DNA from: Luzula sylvatica
Lineage: Eukaryota > Streptophyta > Magnoliopsida > Poales > Juncaceae
NCBI GenBank assembly: GCA_946800325.1
Contig: OX326961.1
Span: 5,496,655 to 5,560,654 of the forward strand
Length of the DNA: 64,000 nucleotides
Reading direction: 5' to 3'
Below are positions 13,301 through 25,900 of this stretch, piece after piece. Numbering within the stretch: position 1 is the first letter of the stretch; each line of letters opens with the position of its first letter. Both the position numbers and the translations under genes were made by a program. The notes beneath the pieces were generated by a model, which saw nothing but the letters and a program-made list of their open reading frames with translations, searched no databases and was not told the DNA's origin.

Positions 13301-15817
13301 ATGATAAAATTACAATAAACTGAGATTTCTGTTAATTCGGGCCAAAAAGGCGGAATCTCTCAAATCCAGTCGTGCGGGTGCATTTCTCTCGTCGAGACGA
13401 GAAATTTTGATATAAAGATCGTGCCATTTGATGAAAGAAAGCATGAGAAAGTGACAATGGTTTTAACATAACGCCATTACCTTATGCTCCAGCTCACCCT
13501 ATTACTGTTATCTGAATTTTACAATTAATTGGTTAAATAGAGAAGAACTTTTATCCTTAAATGACACGTCTGGAATCCACTGGAGGCGGTCTCTCCTCCT
13601 TCATTTCATCTCATAAAATTGGTCGTTTTCGACCCGCATAATCATGCGATAATCTTCATATTTAATAATTCATGATGAAATTACAATAAACTGTGCTTTC
13701 TGTTAATTCGGGTTAAAAAGACCTAATTTCCAAAATCCAGTTGCGCGGCTGCATTCCTCTCGTCGAGGCGAGTGATTTTGATATAAAGATCGTGCCATTT
13801 GGTGAAAGGATGAGAACGTTACAAGGGTGTTAACAATTCGGCATTGTCATATTCTTCAGCTCACCCTATTACTGTTATCTGAATTTTACAATTAATTGGT
13901 TATATAGAGAAGAACTTTTATCCATAAATTACACGCCCGGAATCCACTGGAGGCGGGCTCTCCTCCTTCATTTCTTCTCTGAAAATAGGTTGTTTTCAAT
14001 TCCCAAATCAAGCGATAATCTTCATATTTAATAATTCATGATGAAATTACAATAAACTGTGCTTTTTGTTAATTCGGGATAAAAATACCTAATTTCCCAA
14101 ATCCAGTTGCGCAGCTGCATTCCTCTCGTCGAGGCGAGCGATTTTGATATAAAGATCGTGCCATTTGGTGAAAGGATGAGAAAGTTACAAGGATTTTAAC
14201 AATACGGCATTGCCATATTCTTCAGCTCACCCTATTACAGTCATCTGAATTTCACAATTAATTGGTTAAATAGAGAAGAACTTTGATCCTTAAATGACAC
14301 GTCTGGAATCCACGGGAGGCGGTCTATCCTCCTTCATTTCATCTCGCAAAATTGGTCGTTTTCGACTCGCATAATCATGCGATAATCTAAATATTTAATA
14401 ATTCATGATGAAATTACAATAAACTGTGCTTTCTGTTAATTCGGGTCAATAAGACCTAATTTCCCAAATCGAGTTGCGCGGCTGCAATCCTCTCGTCGAG
14501 GCGAGCGATTTTGATATAAAGATCGTGCCATTTGGTGAAAGGATGAGAAATTTACAACGGTTTTAACAATACGGCATTGCCATATTCTTCATCTCACCCT
14601 ATTACTGTTATCTGAATTTTAGTATTAATTGGTTAAATAGAGAAAAACTTTTATCCTTAAATGACACGTCTGGAATCCACTGGAGGCGGACTCTCCTCCT
14701 TCATTTCATCTCGCAAAATTGGTCGTTTTTGACTCGCAGAATCTTGCGATAATCTTCATATTTAATAATACATGATGAAATTACAATAAACTGAGATTTC
14801 TGTTAATTCGGGCCAAAAAGGCGGAATCTCTCAAATCCAGTCGCGCGGCTGCATTTCTCTCGTCGAGATGAGAAATTTTGATATAAATATCGTGCAATTT
14901 GGAGAAAGAAAGCATGAGAAAGTGACAAGGGTTTTAACATAACGCCATTACCTTATGCTCCAGCTCACCCTATTACTGTTATCTGCATTTTGCAATTAAT
15001 TGGTTAAATAACGAAGAACTTTTATCCATAAATTACACGCCTGGAATCCACCGGAGGCGGTCTCTCCTCCTTCATTTCATCTCGCAAAATTGGTCGTTTT
15101 CGACTCGCATAATCAAGCGATAATCTTCATATTTAATAATTCATGATGAAATTACAATAAACTGTGCTTTCTGTTAATTCGGGTTAAAAAGACGGAATCT
15201 CCCAAATCCAATCGCGCGGCTGCATTTCTCTCGTCGAGACGAGCAATTTTGATATAAAGATCGTGCCATTTGGTGAAAGAAAGCATGAGAAAGTGACAAG
15301 GGTTTTAACATAACGCCGTTACCTTATGCTCCAGCTCACCCAATTACTGTTATCTGCATTTTACAATTAATTGGTTAAATAACGAAGAACTTTTATCCAT
15401 AAATTACACGCCTGGAATCCACCGGAGGCGGTCTCTCCTCCTTCATTTCATCTCGCAAAATTGGTCGTTTTCGACTCGCATAATCAAGCGATAATCTTCA
15501 TATTTAATAATTCATGATGAAATTACAATAAACTGTGCTTTTTTTTAATTCGGGTTAAAAAGACCTAATTTCCCAAATACAGTTGCGCGGCTGCATTCCT
15601 CTCGTCGAGGCGAGCGATTTTGATATAAAGATCGTGCCATTTGGTGAAAGGATGAGAAAGTTACAAGGGTTTTAACAATACAGCATTGCCATATTCTTCA
15701 GCTCACCCTATTACTGTTATCTGAATTTTACAATTAATTGGTTAAATAGAGAAGAACTTTTATTCATAAATTACACGCCTGGAATGCACTGGAGGCGGGC
15801 TCTCCTCCTTCATTTCT
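10301..15817 (+). repeat. 15-monomer higher-order repeat, 5517 bp, copy 1
   Basis: This unit is an expanded derivative of the 7-monomer HOR. The order read from diagnostic variants is A-B-C-D-(E/A)-B-C-D-(E/A)-B-C-D-E-F-G. The E/A monomers start as type E (CATGAGAAAGTGAC, CGCCATTACC) and switch to type A near TTATCTGAATTTTACAATTAATTGG, then continue into B. The two switches are exactly 1471 bp apart (CGCCATTACC at 12001 and 13472), a tandemly duplicated 4-monomer block. Unequal in-register crossover between E and A is the simplest origin. Confidence 0.9.
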
Positions 15818-18800
15818 TCTCGGAAAATAGGTTGTTTTCAATTCCCAAATCAAGCGATAACCTTCATATGTAATAATTCATGATGAAATTACAATAAACT
15901 GTGCTTTTTGTTAATTCGGGTTAAAAAGACCTAATTTCCCAAATCCAGTCGCACGGCTGCATTCCTCTCGTCGAGGCGAGCGATTTTGATATAAAGATCG
16001 TTCCATTTGGTGAAAGGATGAGAAAGTTACAAGGGTTTTAACAATACGGCATTGCCATATTCTTCAGCTCACCCTATTACTGTTATCTGAATTTTACAAT
16101 TAATTGGTTAAATAGAGAAGAACTTTTATATTTAAATGACACGTCTGGAATCCACTGGAGGCGGTCTCTCCTCCTTCATTTCATCTCGCAAAATTGGTCG
16201 TTTTCGACCCGCATAATCATGCGATAATCTTCATATTTAGTAATTCATGATGAAATTACAATAAACTGTGCTTTCTGTTAATTCGGGTTAAAAAGACCTA
16301 ATTTCCAAAATCCAGTTGCGCGGCTGCATTCCTCTCGTCGAGGCGAGCGATTTTGATATAAAGATCGTGCCATTTGGTGAAAGGATGAGAACGTTACAAG
16401 GGTGTTAACAATTCGGCATTGTCATATTCTTCAGCTCACCCTATCACTGTTATCTGAATTTTACAATTAATTGGTTAAATAGAGAAGAACTTTTATCCAT
16501 AAATTACACGCCTGTAATCCACTGGAGGCGGGCTCTCCTCCTTCATTTCATCTCAGAAAATAGGTTGTTTTCAATTCCCAAATCAAGCGATAATCTTCAT
16601 ATTTAATAATTCATGATGAAATTACAATAAACTGTGCTTTTTGTTAATTCGGGATAAAAATACCTAATTTCCCAAATCCAGTTGCGCAGCTGCATTCCTC
16701 TCGTCGAGGCGAGCGATTTTGATATAAAGATCGTGCCATTTGGTGAAAGGATGAGAAAGTTACAAGGATTTTAACAATACGGCATTGCCATATTCTTCAG
16801 CTCACCCTATTACAGTCATCTAAATTTTACAATTAATTGGTTAAATAGAGAAGAACTTTGATCCTTAAATGACACGTCTGGAATCCACGGGAGGCGGTCT
16901 ATCCTCCTTCATTTCATCTCGCAAAATTGGTCGTTTTCGACTCGCATAATCATGCGATAATCTAAATATTTAATAATTCATGATGAAATTACAATAAACT
17001 GTGCTTTCTGTTAATTCGGGTCAATAAGACCTAATTTCCCAAATCGAGTTGCGCGGCTGCAATCCTCTCGTCGAGGCGAGCGATTTTGATATAAAGATCG
17101 TGCCATTTGGTGAAAGGATGAGAAATTTACAACGGTTTTAACAATACGGCATTGCCATATTCTTCATCTCACCCTATTACTGTTATCTGAATTTTAGTAT
17201 TAATTGGTTATATAGAGAAAAACTTTTATCCTTAAATGACACGTCTGGAATCCACTGGAGGCGGACTCTCCTCCTTCATTTCATCTCGCAAAATTGGTCG
17301 TTTTTGACTCGCAGAATCTTGCGATAATCTTCATATTTAATAATGCATGATAAAATTACAATAAACTGAGATTTCTGTTAATTCGGGCCAAAAAGGCGGA
17401 ATCTCTCAAATCCAGTCGCGCGGCTGCATTTCTCTCGTCGAGACGAGAAATTTTGATATAAAGATCGTGCCATTTGATGAAAGAAAGCATGAGAAAGTGA
17501 CAAGGGTTTTAACATAACGCCATTACCTTATGCTCCAGCTCACCCTATTACTGTTATCTGAATTTTACAATTAATTGGTTAAATAGAGAAGAACTTTTAT
17601 CCTTAAATGACACGTCTGGAATCCACTGGAGGCGGTCTCTCCTCCTTCATTTCATCTCGCAAAATTGGTCGTTTTCGACCCGCATAATCATGCGATAATC
17701 TTCATATTTAATAATTCATGATGAAATTACAATAAACTGTGCTTTCTGTTAATTCGGGTTAAAAAGACCTAATTTCCAAAATCCAGTTGCGCGGCTGCAT
17801 TCCTCTCGTCGAGGCGAGTGATTTTGATATAAAGATCGTGCCATTTGGTGAAAGGATGAGAACGTTACAAGGGTGTTAACAATTCGGCATTGTCATATTC
17901 TTCAGCTCACCCTATTACTGTTATCTGAATTTTACAATTAATTGGTTATATAGAGAAGAACTTTTATCCATAAATTACACGCCTGGAATCCACTGGAGGC
18001 GGGCTCTCCTCCTTCATTTCTTCTCAGAAAATAGGTTGTTTTCAATTCCCAAATCAAGCGATAATCTTCATATTTAATAATTCATGATGAAATTACAATA
18101 AACTGTGCTTTTTGTTAATTCGGGATAAAAATACCTAATTTCCCAAATCCATTTGCGCAGCTGCATTCCTCTCGTCGAGGCGAGCGATTTTGATATAAAG
18201 ATCGTGCCATTTGGTGAAAGGATGAGAAAGTTACAAGGATTTTAACAATACGGCATTGCCATATTCTTCAGCTCACCCTATTACAGTCATCTGAATTTTA
18301 CAATTAATTGGTTAAATAGAGAAGAACTTTGATCCTTAAATGACACGTCTGGAATCCACGGGAGGCGGTCTATCCTCCTTCATTTCATCTCGCAAAATTG
18401 GTCGTTTTCGACTCGCATAATCATGCGATAATCTAAATATTTAATAATTCATGATGAAATTACAATAAACTGTGCTTTCTGTTAATTCGGGTCAATAAGA
18501 CCTAATTTCCCAAATCGAGTTGCGCGGCTGCAATCCTCTCGTCGAGGCGAGCGATTTTGATATAAAGATTGTGCCATTTGGTGAAAGGATGAGAAATTTA
18601 CAACGGTTTTAACAATACGGCATTGCCATATTCTTCATCTCACCCTATTACTGTTATCTGAATTTTAGTATTAATTGGTTAAATAGAGAAAAACTTTTAT
18701 CCTTAAATGACACGTCTGGAATCCACTGGAGGCGGACTCTCCTCCTTCATTTCATCTCGCAAAATTGGTCGTTTTTGACTCGCAGAATCTTGCGATAATC

Positions 18801-20915
18801 TTCATATTTAATAATGCATGATAAAATTACAATAAACTGAGATTTCTGTTAATTCGGGCCAAAAAGGCGGAATCTCTCAAATCCAGTCGTGCGGGTGCAT
18901 TTCTCTCGTCGAGACGAGAAATTTTGATATAAAGATCGTGCCATTTGATGAAAGAAAGCATGAGAAAGTGACAATGGTTTTAACATAACGCCATTACCTT
19001 ATGCTCCAGCTCACCCTATTACTGTTATCTGAATTTTACAATTAATTGGTTAAATAGAGAAGAACTTTTATCCTTAAATGACACGTCTGGAATCCACTGG
19101 AGGCGGTCTCTCCTCCTTCATTTCATCTCATAAAATTGGTCGTTTTCGACCCGCATAATCATGCGATAATCTTCATATTTAATAATTCATGATGAAATTA
19201 CAATAAACTGTGCTTTCTGTTAATTCGGGTTAAAAAGACCTAATTTCCAAAATCCAGTTGCGCGGCTGCATTCCTCTCGTCGAGGCGAGTGATTTTGATA
19301 TAAAGATCGTGCCATTTGGTGAAAGGATGAGAACGTTACAAGGGTGTTAACAATTCGGCATTGTCATATTCTTCAGCTCACCCTATTACTGTTATCTGAA
19401 TTTTACAATTAATTGGTTATATAGAGAAGAACTTTTATCCATAAATTACACGCCCGGAATCCACTGGAGGCGGGCTCTCCTCCTTCATTTCTTCTCTGAA
19501 AATAGGTTGTTTTCAATTCCCAAATCAAGCGATAATCTTCATATTTAATAATTCATGATGAAATTACAATAAACTGTGCTTTTTGTTAATTCGGGATAAA
19601 AATACCTAATTTCCCAAATCCAGTTGCGCAGCTGCATTCCTCTCGTCGAGGCGAGCGATTTTGATATAAAGATCGTGCCATTTGGTGAAAGGATGAGAAA
19701 GTTACAAGGATTTTAACAATACGGCATTGCCATATTCTTCAGCTCACCCTATTACAGTCATCTGAATTTCACAATTAATTGGTTAAATAGAGAAGAACTT
19801 TGATCCTTAAATGACACGTCTGGAATCCACGGGAGGCGGTCTATCCTCCTTCATTTCATCTCGCAAAATTGGTCGTTTTCGACTCGCATAATCATGCGAT
19901 AATCTAAATATTTAATAATTCATGATGAAATTACAATAAACTGTGCTTTCTGTTAATTCGGGTCAATAAGACCTAATTTCCCAAATCGAGTTGCGCGGCT
20001 GCAATCCTCTCGTCGAGGCGAGCGATTTTGATATAAAGATCGTGCCATTTGGTGAAAGGATGAGAAATTTACAACGGTTTTAACAATACGGCATTGCCAT
20101 ATTCTTCATCTCACCCTATTACTGTTATCTGAATTTTAGTATTAATTGGTTAAATAGAGAAAAACTTTTATCCTTAAATGACACGTCTGGAATCCACTGG
20201 AGGCGGACTCTCCTCCTTCATTTCATCTCGCAAAATTGGTCGTTTTTGACTCGCAGAATCTTGCGATAATCTTCATATTTAATAATACATGATGAAATTA
20301 CAATAAACTGAGATTTCTGTTAATTCGGGCCAAAAAGGCGGAATCTCTCAAATCCAGTCGCGCGGCTGCATTTCTCTCGTCGAGATGAGAAATTTTGATA
20401 TAAATATCGTGCAATTTGGAGAAAGAAAGCATGAGAAAGTGACAAGGGTTTTAACATAACGCCATTACCTTATGCTCCAGCTCACCCTATTACTGTTATC
20501 TGCATTTTGCAATTAATTGGTTAAATAACGAAGAACTTTTATCCATAAATTACACGCCTGGAATCCACCGGAGGCGGTCTCTCCTCCTTCATTTCATCTC
20601 GCAAAATTGGTCGTTTTCGACTCGCATAATCAAGCGATAATCTTCATATTTAATAATTCATGATGAAATTACAATAAACTGTGCTTTCTGTTAATTCGGG
20701 TTAAAAAGACGGAATCTCCCAAATCCAATCGCGCGGCTGCATTTCTCTCGTCGAGACGAGCAATTTTGATATAAAGATCGTGCCATTTGGTGAAAGAAAG
20801 CATGAGAAAGTGACAAGGGTTTTAACATAACGCCGTTACCTTATGCTCCAGCTCACCCAATTACTGTTATCTGCATTTTACAATTAATTGGTTAAATAAC
20901 GAAGAACTTTTATCC
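15818..20915 (+). repeat. 15-monomer higher-order repeat, copy 2 (incomplete)
   Basis: This is a near-identical copy of the preceding block, shifted by 5517 bp. The private variant CGTGCGGGTG is at 13371 and 18888, and CGAGATGAGAAATTTT with GATATAAATATCG recurs near 14870 and 20385. Identity ends about 20915, where an F-type monomer switches to A-type sequence (TCCTTAAATGACACGTC) and then B and C monomers follow. The copy therefore lacks its final G monomer. The preserved private variants show the 5.5-kb block was duplicated recently as one piece. Confidence 0.9.
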
Positions 20916-22915
20916 TTAAATGACACGTCTGGAATCCACTGGAGGCGGTCTCTCCTCCTTCATTTCATCTCGCGAAATTGGTCGTTTTCGACCCGCATAA
21001 TCATGCGATAATCTTCATATTTAGTAATTCATGATGAAATTACAATAAACTGTGCTTTCTGTTAATTCGGGTTAAAAAGACCTAATTTCCAAAATCCAGT
21101 TGCGCGGCTGCATTCCTCTCGTCGAGGCGAGTGATTTTGATATAAAGATCGTGCCATTTGGTGAAAGGATGAGAACGTTACAAGGGTGTTAACAATTCGG
21201 CATTGTCATATTCTTCAGCTCACCCTATTACTGTTATCTGAATTTTACAATTAATTGGTTATATAGAGAAGAACTTTTATCCATAAATTACACGCCTGGA
21301 ATCCACTGGAGGCGGGCTCTCCTCCTTCATTTCTTCTCAGAAAATAGGTTGTTTTCAATTCCCAAATCAAGCGATAATCTTCATATTTAATAATTCATGA
21401 TAAAATTACAATAAACTGTGCTTTTTGTTAATTCGGGATAAAAAGACCTAATTTCCCAAATCCAGTTGCGCAGCTGCATTCCTCTCGTCGAGGCGAGCGA
21501 TTTTGATATAAAGATCGTGCCATTTGGTGAAAGGATGAGAAAGTTACAAGGATTTTAACAATACGGCATTGCCATATTCTTCAGCTCACCCTATTACAGT
21601 CATCTGAATTTTACAATTAATTGGTTAAATAGAGAAGAACTTTGATCCTTAAATGACACGTCTGGAATCCACTGGAGGCGGTCTCTGCTCCTTCATTTCA
21701 TCTCGCAAAATTGGTCGTTTTCGACTCGCAGAATCTTGCGATAATCTTCATATTTAATAATACATGATGAAATTACAATAAACTGTACTTTCTGTTAATT
21801 CGGGCCAAAAAGGCGGAATCTCTCAAATCCAGTCGCGCGGCTGCATTTCTCTCGTCGAGACGAGAAATTTTGATATAAAGATCGTGCCATTTGGTGAAAG
21901 AAAGCATGAGAAAGTGACAAGGGTTTTAACATAACGCCATTACCTTATGCTCCAGCTCACCCTATTACTGTTATTTGCATTTTGCAATTAATTGGTTAAA
22001 TAACGAAGAACTTTTATCCATAAATTACACGCCTGCAATCCACCGGAGGCGGTCTCTCCTCCTTCATTTCATCTCGCAAAATTGGTCGTTTTCGACTCGC
22101 ATAATCATGCGATAATCTTCATATTTAATAATTCATGATGAAATTACAATAAACTGTGCTTTTTGTTAATTCGGGTTAAAAAGACCCAATTTCCCAAATC
22201 CAGTGGCGCGGCTGCATTCCTCTCGTCGAAGCGAGCGATTTTGATATAAAGATCGTGCCATTTGGTGAAAGGATGAGAAAGTTACAAGGATTTTAACAAT
22301 ACGGCATTGCTATATTCTTGAGCTCACCCTATTACAGTCATCTGAATTTTACAATTAATTGGTTAAATAGAGAAGAACTTTGATCCTTAAATGACACGTC
22401 TGGAATCCACTGGAGGCGGTCTCTGCTCCTTCATTTCATCTCGCAAAATTGGTCGTTTTCGACTCGCAGAATCTTGCGATAATCTTCATATTTAATAATA
22501 CATGATGAAATTACAATAAACTGTGCTTTCTGTTAATTCGGGCCAAAAAGGCGGAATCTCTCAAATCCAGTCGCGCGGCTGCATTTCTCTCGTCGAGACG
22601 AGAAATTTTGATATAAAGATCGTGCCATTTGGTGAAAGAAAGCATGAGAAAGTGACAAGGCTTTTAACATAACGCCATTACCTTATGCTCCAGCTCACCC
22701 TATTACTGTTATTTGCATTTTGCAATTAATTGGTTAAATAACGAAGAACTTTTATCCATAAATTACACGCCTGCAATCCACCGGAGGCGGTCTCTCCTCC
22801 TTCATTTCATCTCGCAAAATTGGTCGTTTTCGACTCGCATAATCATGCGATAATCTTCATATTTAATAATTCATGATGAAATTACAATAAACTGTGCTTT
22901 TTGTTAATTCGGGTT
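20916..22915 (+). repeat. Transition zone between HOR families, with 738-bp dimer
   Basis: Monomers here mix features of both HOR families. After a B and a C monomer, a two-monomer unit appears: GTCTCTGCTC lies at 21681 and 22419, a 738-bp spacing. The second dimer copy diverges near 22915, where the following monomer has the run GGTTAAAAAAAAGG instead of GGTTAAAAAGACC. Family-2 features such as GGTCTCTGCTCC and CTGCAATCC first appear here. The zone lacks a stable long HOR, as expected of the less homogenised seam between two expanding arrays. Confidence 0.8.
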
Positions 22916-25900
22916 AAAAAAAAGGAATCTCCCAAATCCAGTCGTGCGACCGCATTTCTCTCGTCGAGACGAGCAATTTTGATATAAAGATCGTGCCATT
23001 TGGTGAAAGAAAGCATGAGAAAGTGACAAGGGTTTTAACATAACGCCGTTACCTTATGCTCCAGCTCACCAAATTACTGTTATCTGCATTTTAAAATTAA
23101 TTGGTTAAATAACGAAGAACTTTTATCCATAAATTACACGCCTGGAATCTACCGGAGGCGGTCTCTCCTCCTTCATTTCATCTCGCAAAATTGGTCATTT
23201 TCGACTCGCATAATCAAGCGATAATCTTCATATGTAATAATTCATGATGAAATTACAATAAACTGTGCTTTTTGTTAATTCGGGTTAAAAAGACCTAATT
23301 TGCCAAATACAGTTGCGCAGCTGCATTCCTCTCGTCGAGGTGAGCGAATTTGATATAAAGATCGTGCCATTTGGTGAAAGGATGAGAAAGTTGCAAGGGT
23401 TTTAACATAATGCCATGACCATATTCTTCAGCTCACCCAATTACTGTTATCTGAATTTTTACAATCAATTGGTTAAATAGAGAAGAAATTTTATCCTTAA
23501 ATGACACGTCTGGAATCCACTGGAGGCGGTCTCTGCTCCTTCATTTCATCTCGCAAAATTGGTCATTTTCGACTCGCAGAATCTTGCGATAATCTTCATA
23601 TTTAATAATACATGATGAAATTATAATAAACTGTGCTTTCTGTTAATTCGGGCCAAAAAGGCGGAATCTCTCAAATCTAGTTGCGCGGCTGCATTTCTCT
23701 CGTCGGGACGAGAAATTTTGATATAAAGATCGTGCCATTTGGTGAAAGAAAGCATGAGCAAGTGACAAGGCTTTTAACATAACGCCGTTACCATATGCTC
23801 CAGCTCACCCTATTATATTTATCTGCATTTTACAATTAATTGGATAAATAACGAAGAACTTTTATCCATAAATTACACGCCTGGAATCCGACGGAGGCGG
23901 TCTCTCCTCCTTCATTTCATCTCGCAAAATTGGTTGTTTTCGACTCGCATAATCATACGATAATCTTCATATTTAATAATTCATGATGAAATTACAATAA
24001 ACTGTGCTTTCTGTTAATTCGGGTTAAAAAAAGGGAATCTCCCAAATCCAATCGCGCGGCTGTATTTCTCTCGTCGAGACGAGCAATTTTGATATAAAGA
24101 TCGTGCCATTTGGTGAAAGAAAGCATGAGAAAGTGACAAGGGTTTTAACGTAACGCCGTTACCTTATGCTCCAGCTCACCCAATTACTGTTATCTGCGTT
24201 TTAAAATTAATTGGTTAAATAACGAAGAACTTTTAGCCATAAATTACACGCCTAGAATCCACCGGTGGCGGTCTCTCCACCTTCATTTCATCTCGCAAAA
24301 TTGGTCATTTTCGACTCGCATAATCAAGCGATAATCTTCATATGTAATAATTCATGATGAAATTACAATAAACTGTGCTTTTTGTTAATTCCGGTTAAAA
24401 GACCTAATTTGCCAAATACAGTTGCGCAGCTGCATTCCTCTCGTCGAGGCGAGCGAATTTGATATAAAGATCGTGCCATTTGGTGAAAGGATGAGAAAGT
24501 TGCAAGGGTTTTAACATAACGCCATGACCATATTCTTCAGCTCACCCTATTACTGTTATCTGAATTTTTACAATTGATTGGTTAAATAGAGAAGAAATTT
24601 TATCCTTAAATGACACGTCTGGAATCCACTGGAGGCGGTCTCTGCTCCTTCATTTCATCTCGCAAAATTGGTCATTTTCGACTTGCAGAATCTTGCGATA
24701 ATCTTCATATTTAATAATACATGATGAAATTACAATAAACTGTGCTTTCTGTTAATTCGGGCCAAAAAGGCAGAATCTCTCAAATCCAGTCGCGCGGCAG
24801 CATTTCTCTCGTCGAGACGAGAAATTTTGATATAAAGATCGTGCCATTTGGTGAAAGGAAGCATGAGAAAGTGACAAGGCTTTTAACATAACGCCGTTAC
24901 CATATGCTCCAGCTCACCCTATTACTTTTATCTGCATTTTACAATTAATTGGTTAAATAACGAAGAACTTTTATTCATAAATTACACGCCTGGAATCCAC
25001 CGGAGGCGGTCTCTGCTCCTTCATTACATCTCGCAAAATTGGTCATTTTCGACTTGCAGAATCTTGCGATAATCTTCATATTTAATAATACATGATGAAA
25101 TTACAATAAACTGTGCTTTCTGTTAATTCGGGCCAAAAAGGCGGAATCTCTCAAATCCAGTCGCGCGGCAGCATTTCTCTCGTCGAGAGGAGAAATTTTG
25201 ATATAAAGATCGTGCCATTTGGTGAAAGGAAGCATGAGAAAGTGACAAGGCTTTTAACATAACGCCGTTAGCATATGCTCCAGCTCACCCTATTACTTTT
25301 ATCTGCATTTTACAATTAATTGGTTAAATAACGAAGAACTTTTATTCATAAATTACACGCCTGGAATCCACCGGAAGCGGTCTCTCCTCCTTCATTTCAT
25401 CTCGCAAAATTGGTCGTTTTCGACTCGCATAATCATGCGATAATCTTCATATTTAATAATTCATGATGAAATTACAATAAACTGTGCTTTCTGTTAATTC
25501 GGGTTAAAAAAAAGGAATCTCCCAAATCCAATCGCGCGGCTGTATTTCTCTCGTCGAGACGAGCAATTTTGATATAAAGATCGTGCCATTTGGTGAAAGA
25601 AAGCATGAGAAAGTGACAAGGGTTTTAACGTAACGCCGTTACCTTATGCTCCAGCTCACCAAATTACTGTTATCTGCATTTTAAAATTAATTGGTTAAAT
25701 AACGAAGAACTTTTAGCCATAAATTACACGCCTGGAATCTACCGGTGGCGGTCTCTCCTCCTTCATTTCATCTCGCAAAGTTGGTCATTTTCGACTCGCA
25801 TAATCAAGCGATAATCTTCATATGTAATAATTCATGATGAAATTACAATAAACTGTGCTTTTTGTTAATTCGGGTTAAAAAGACCTAATTTGCCAAATAC

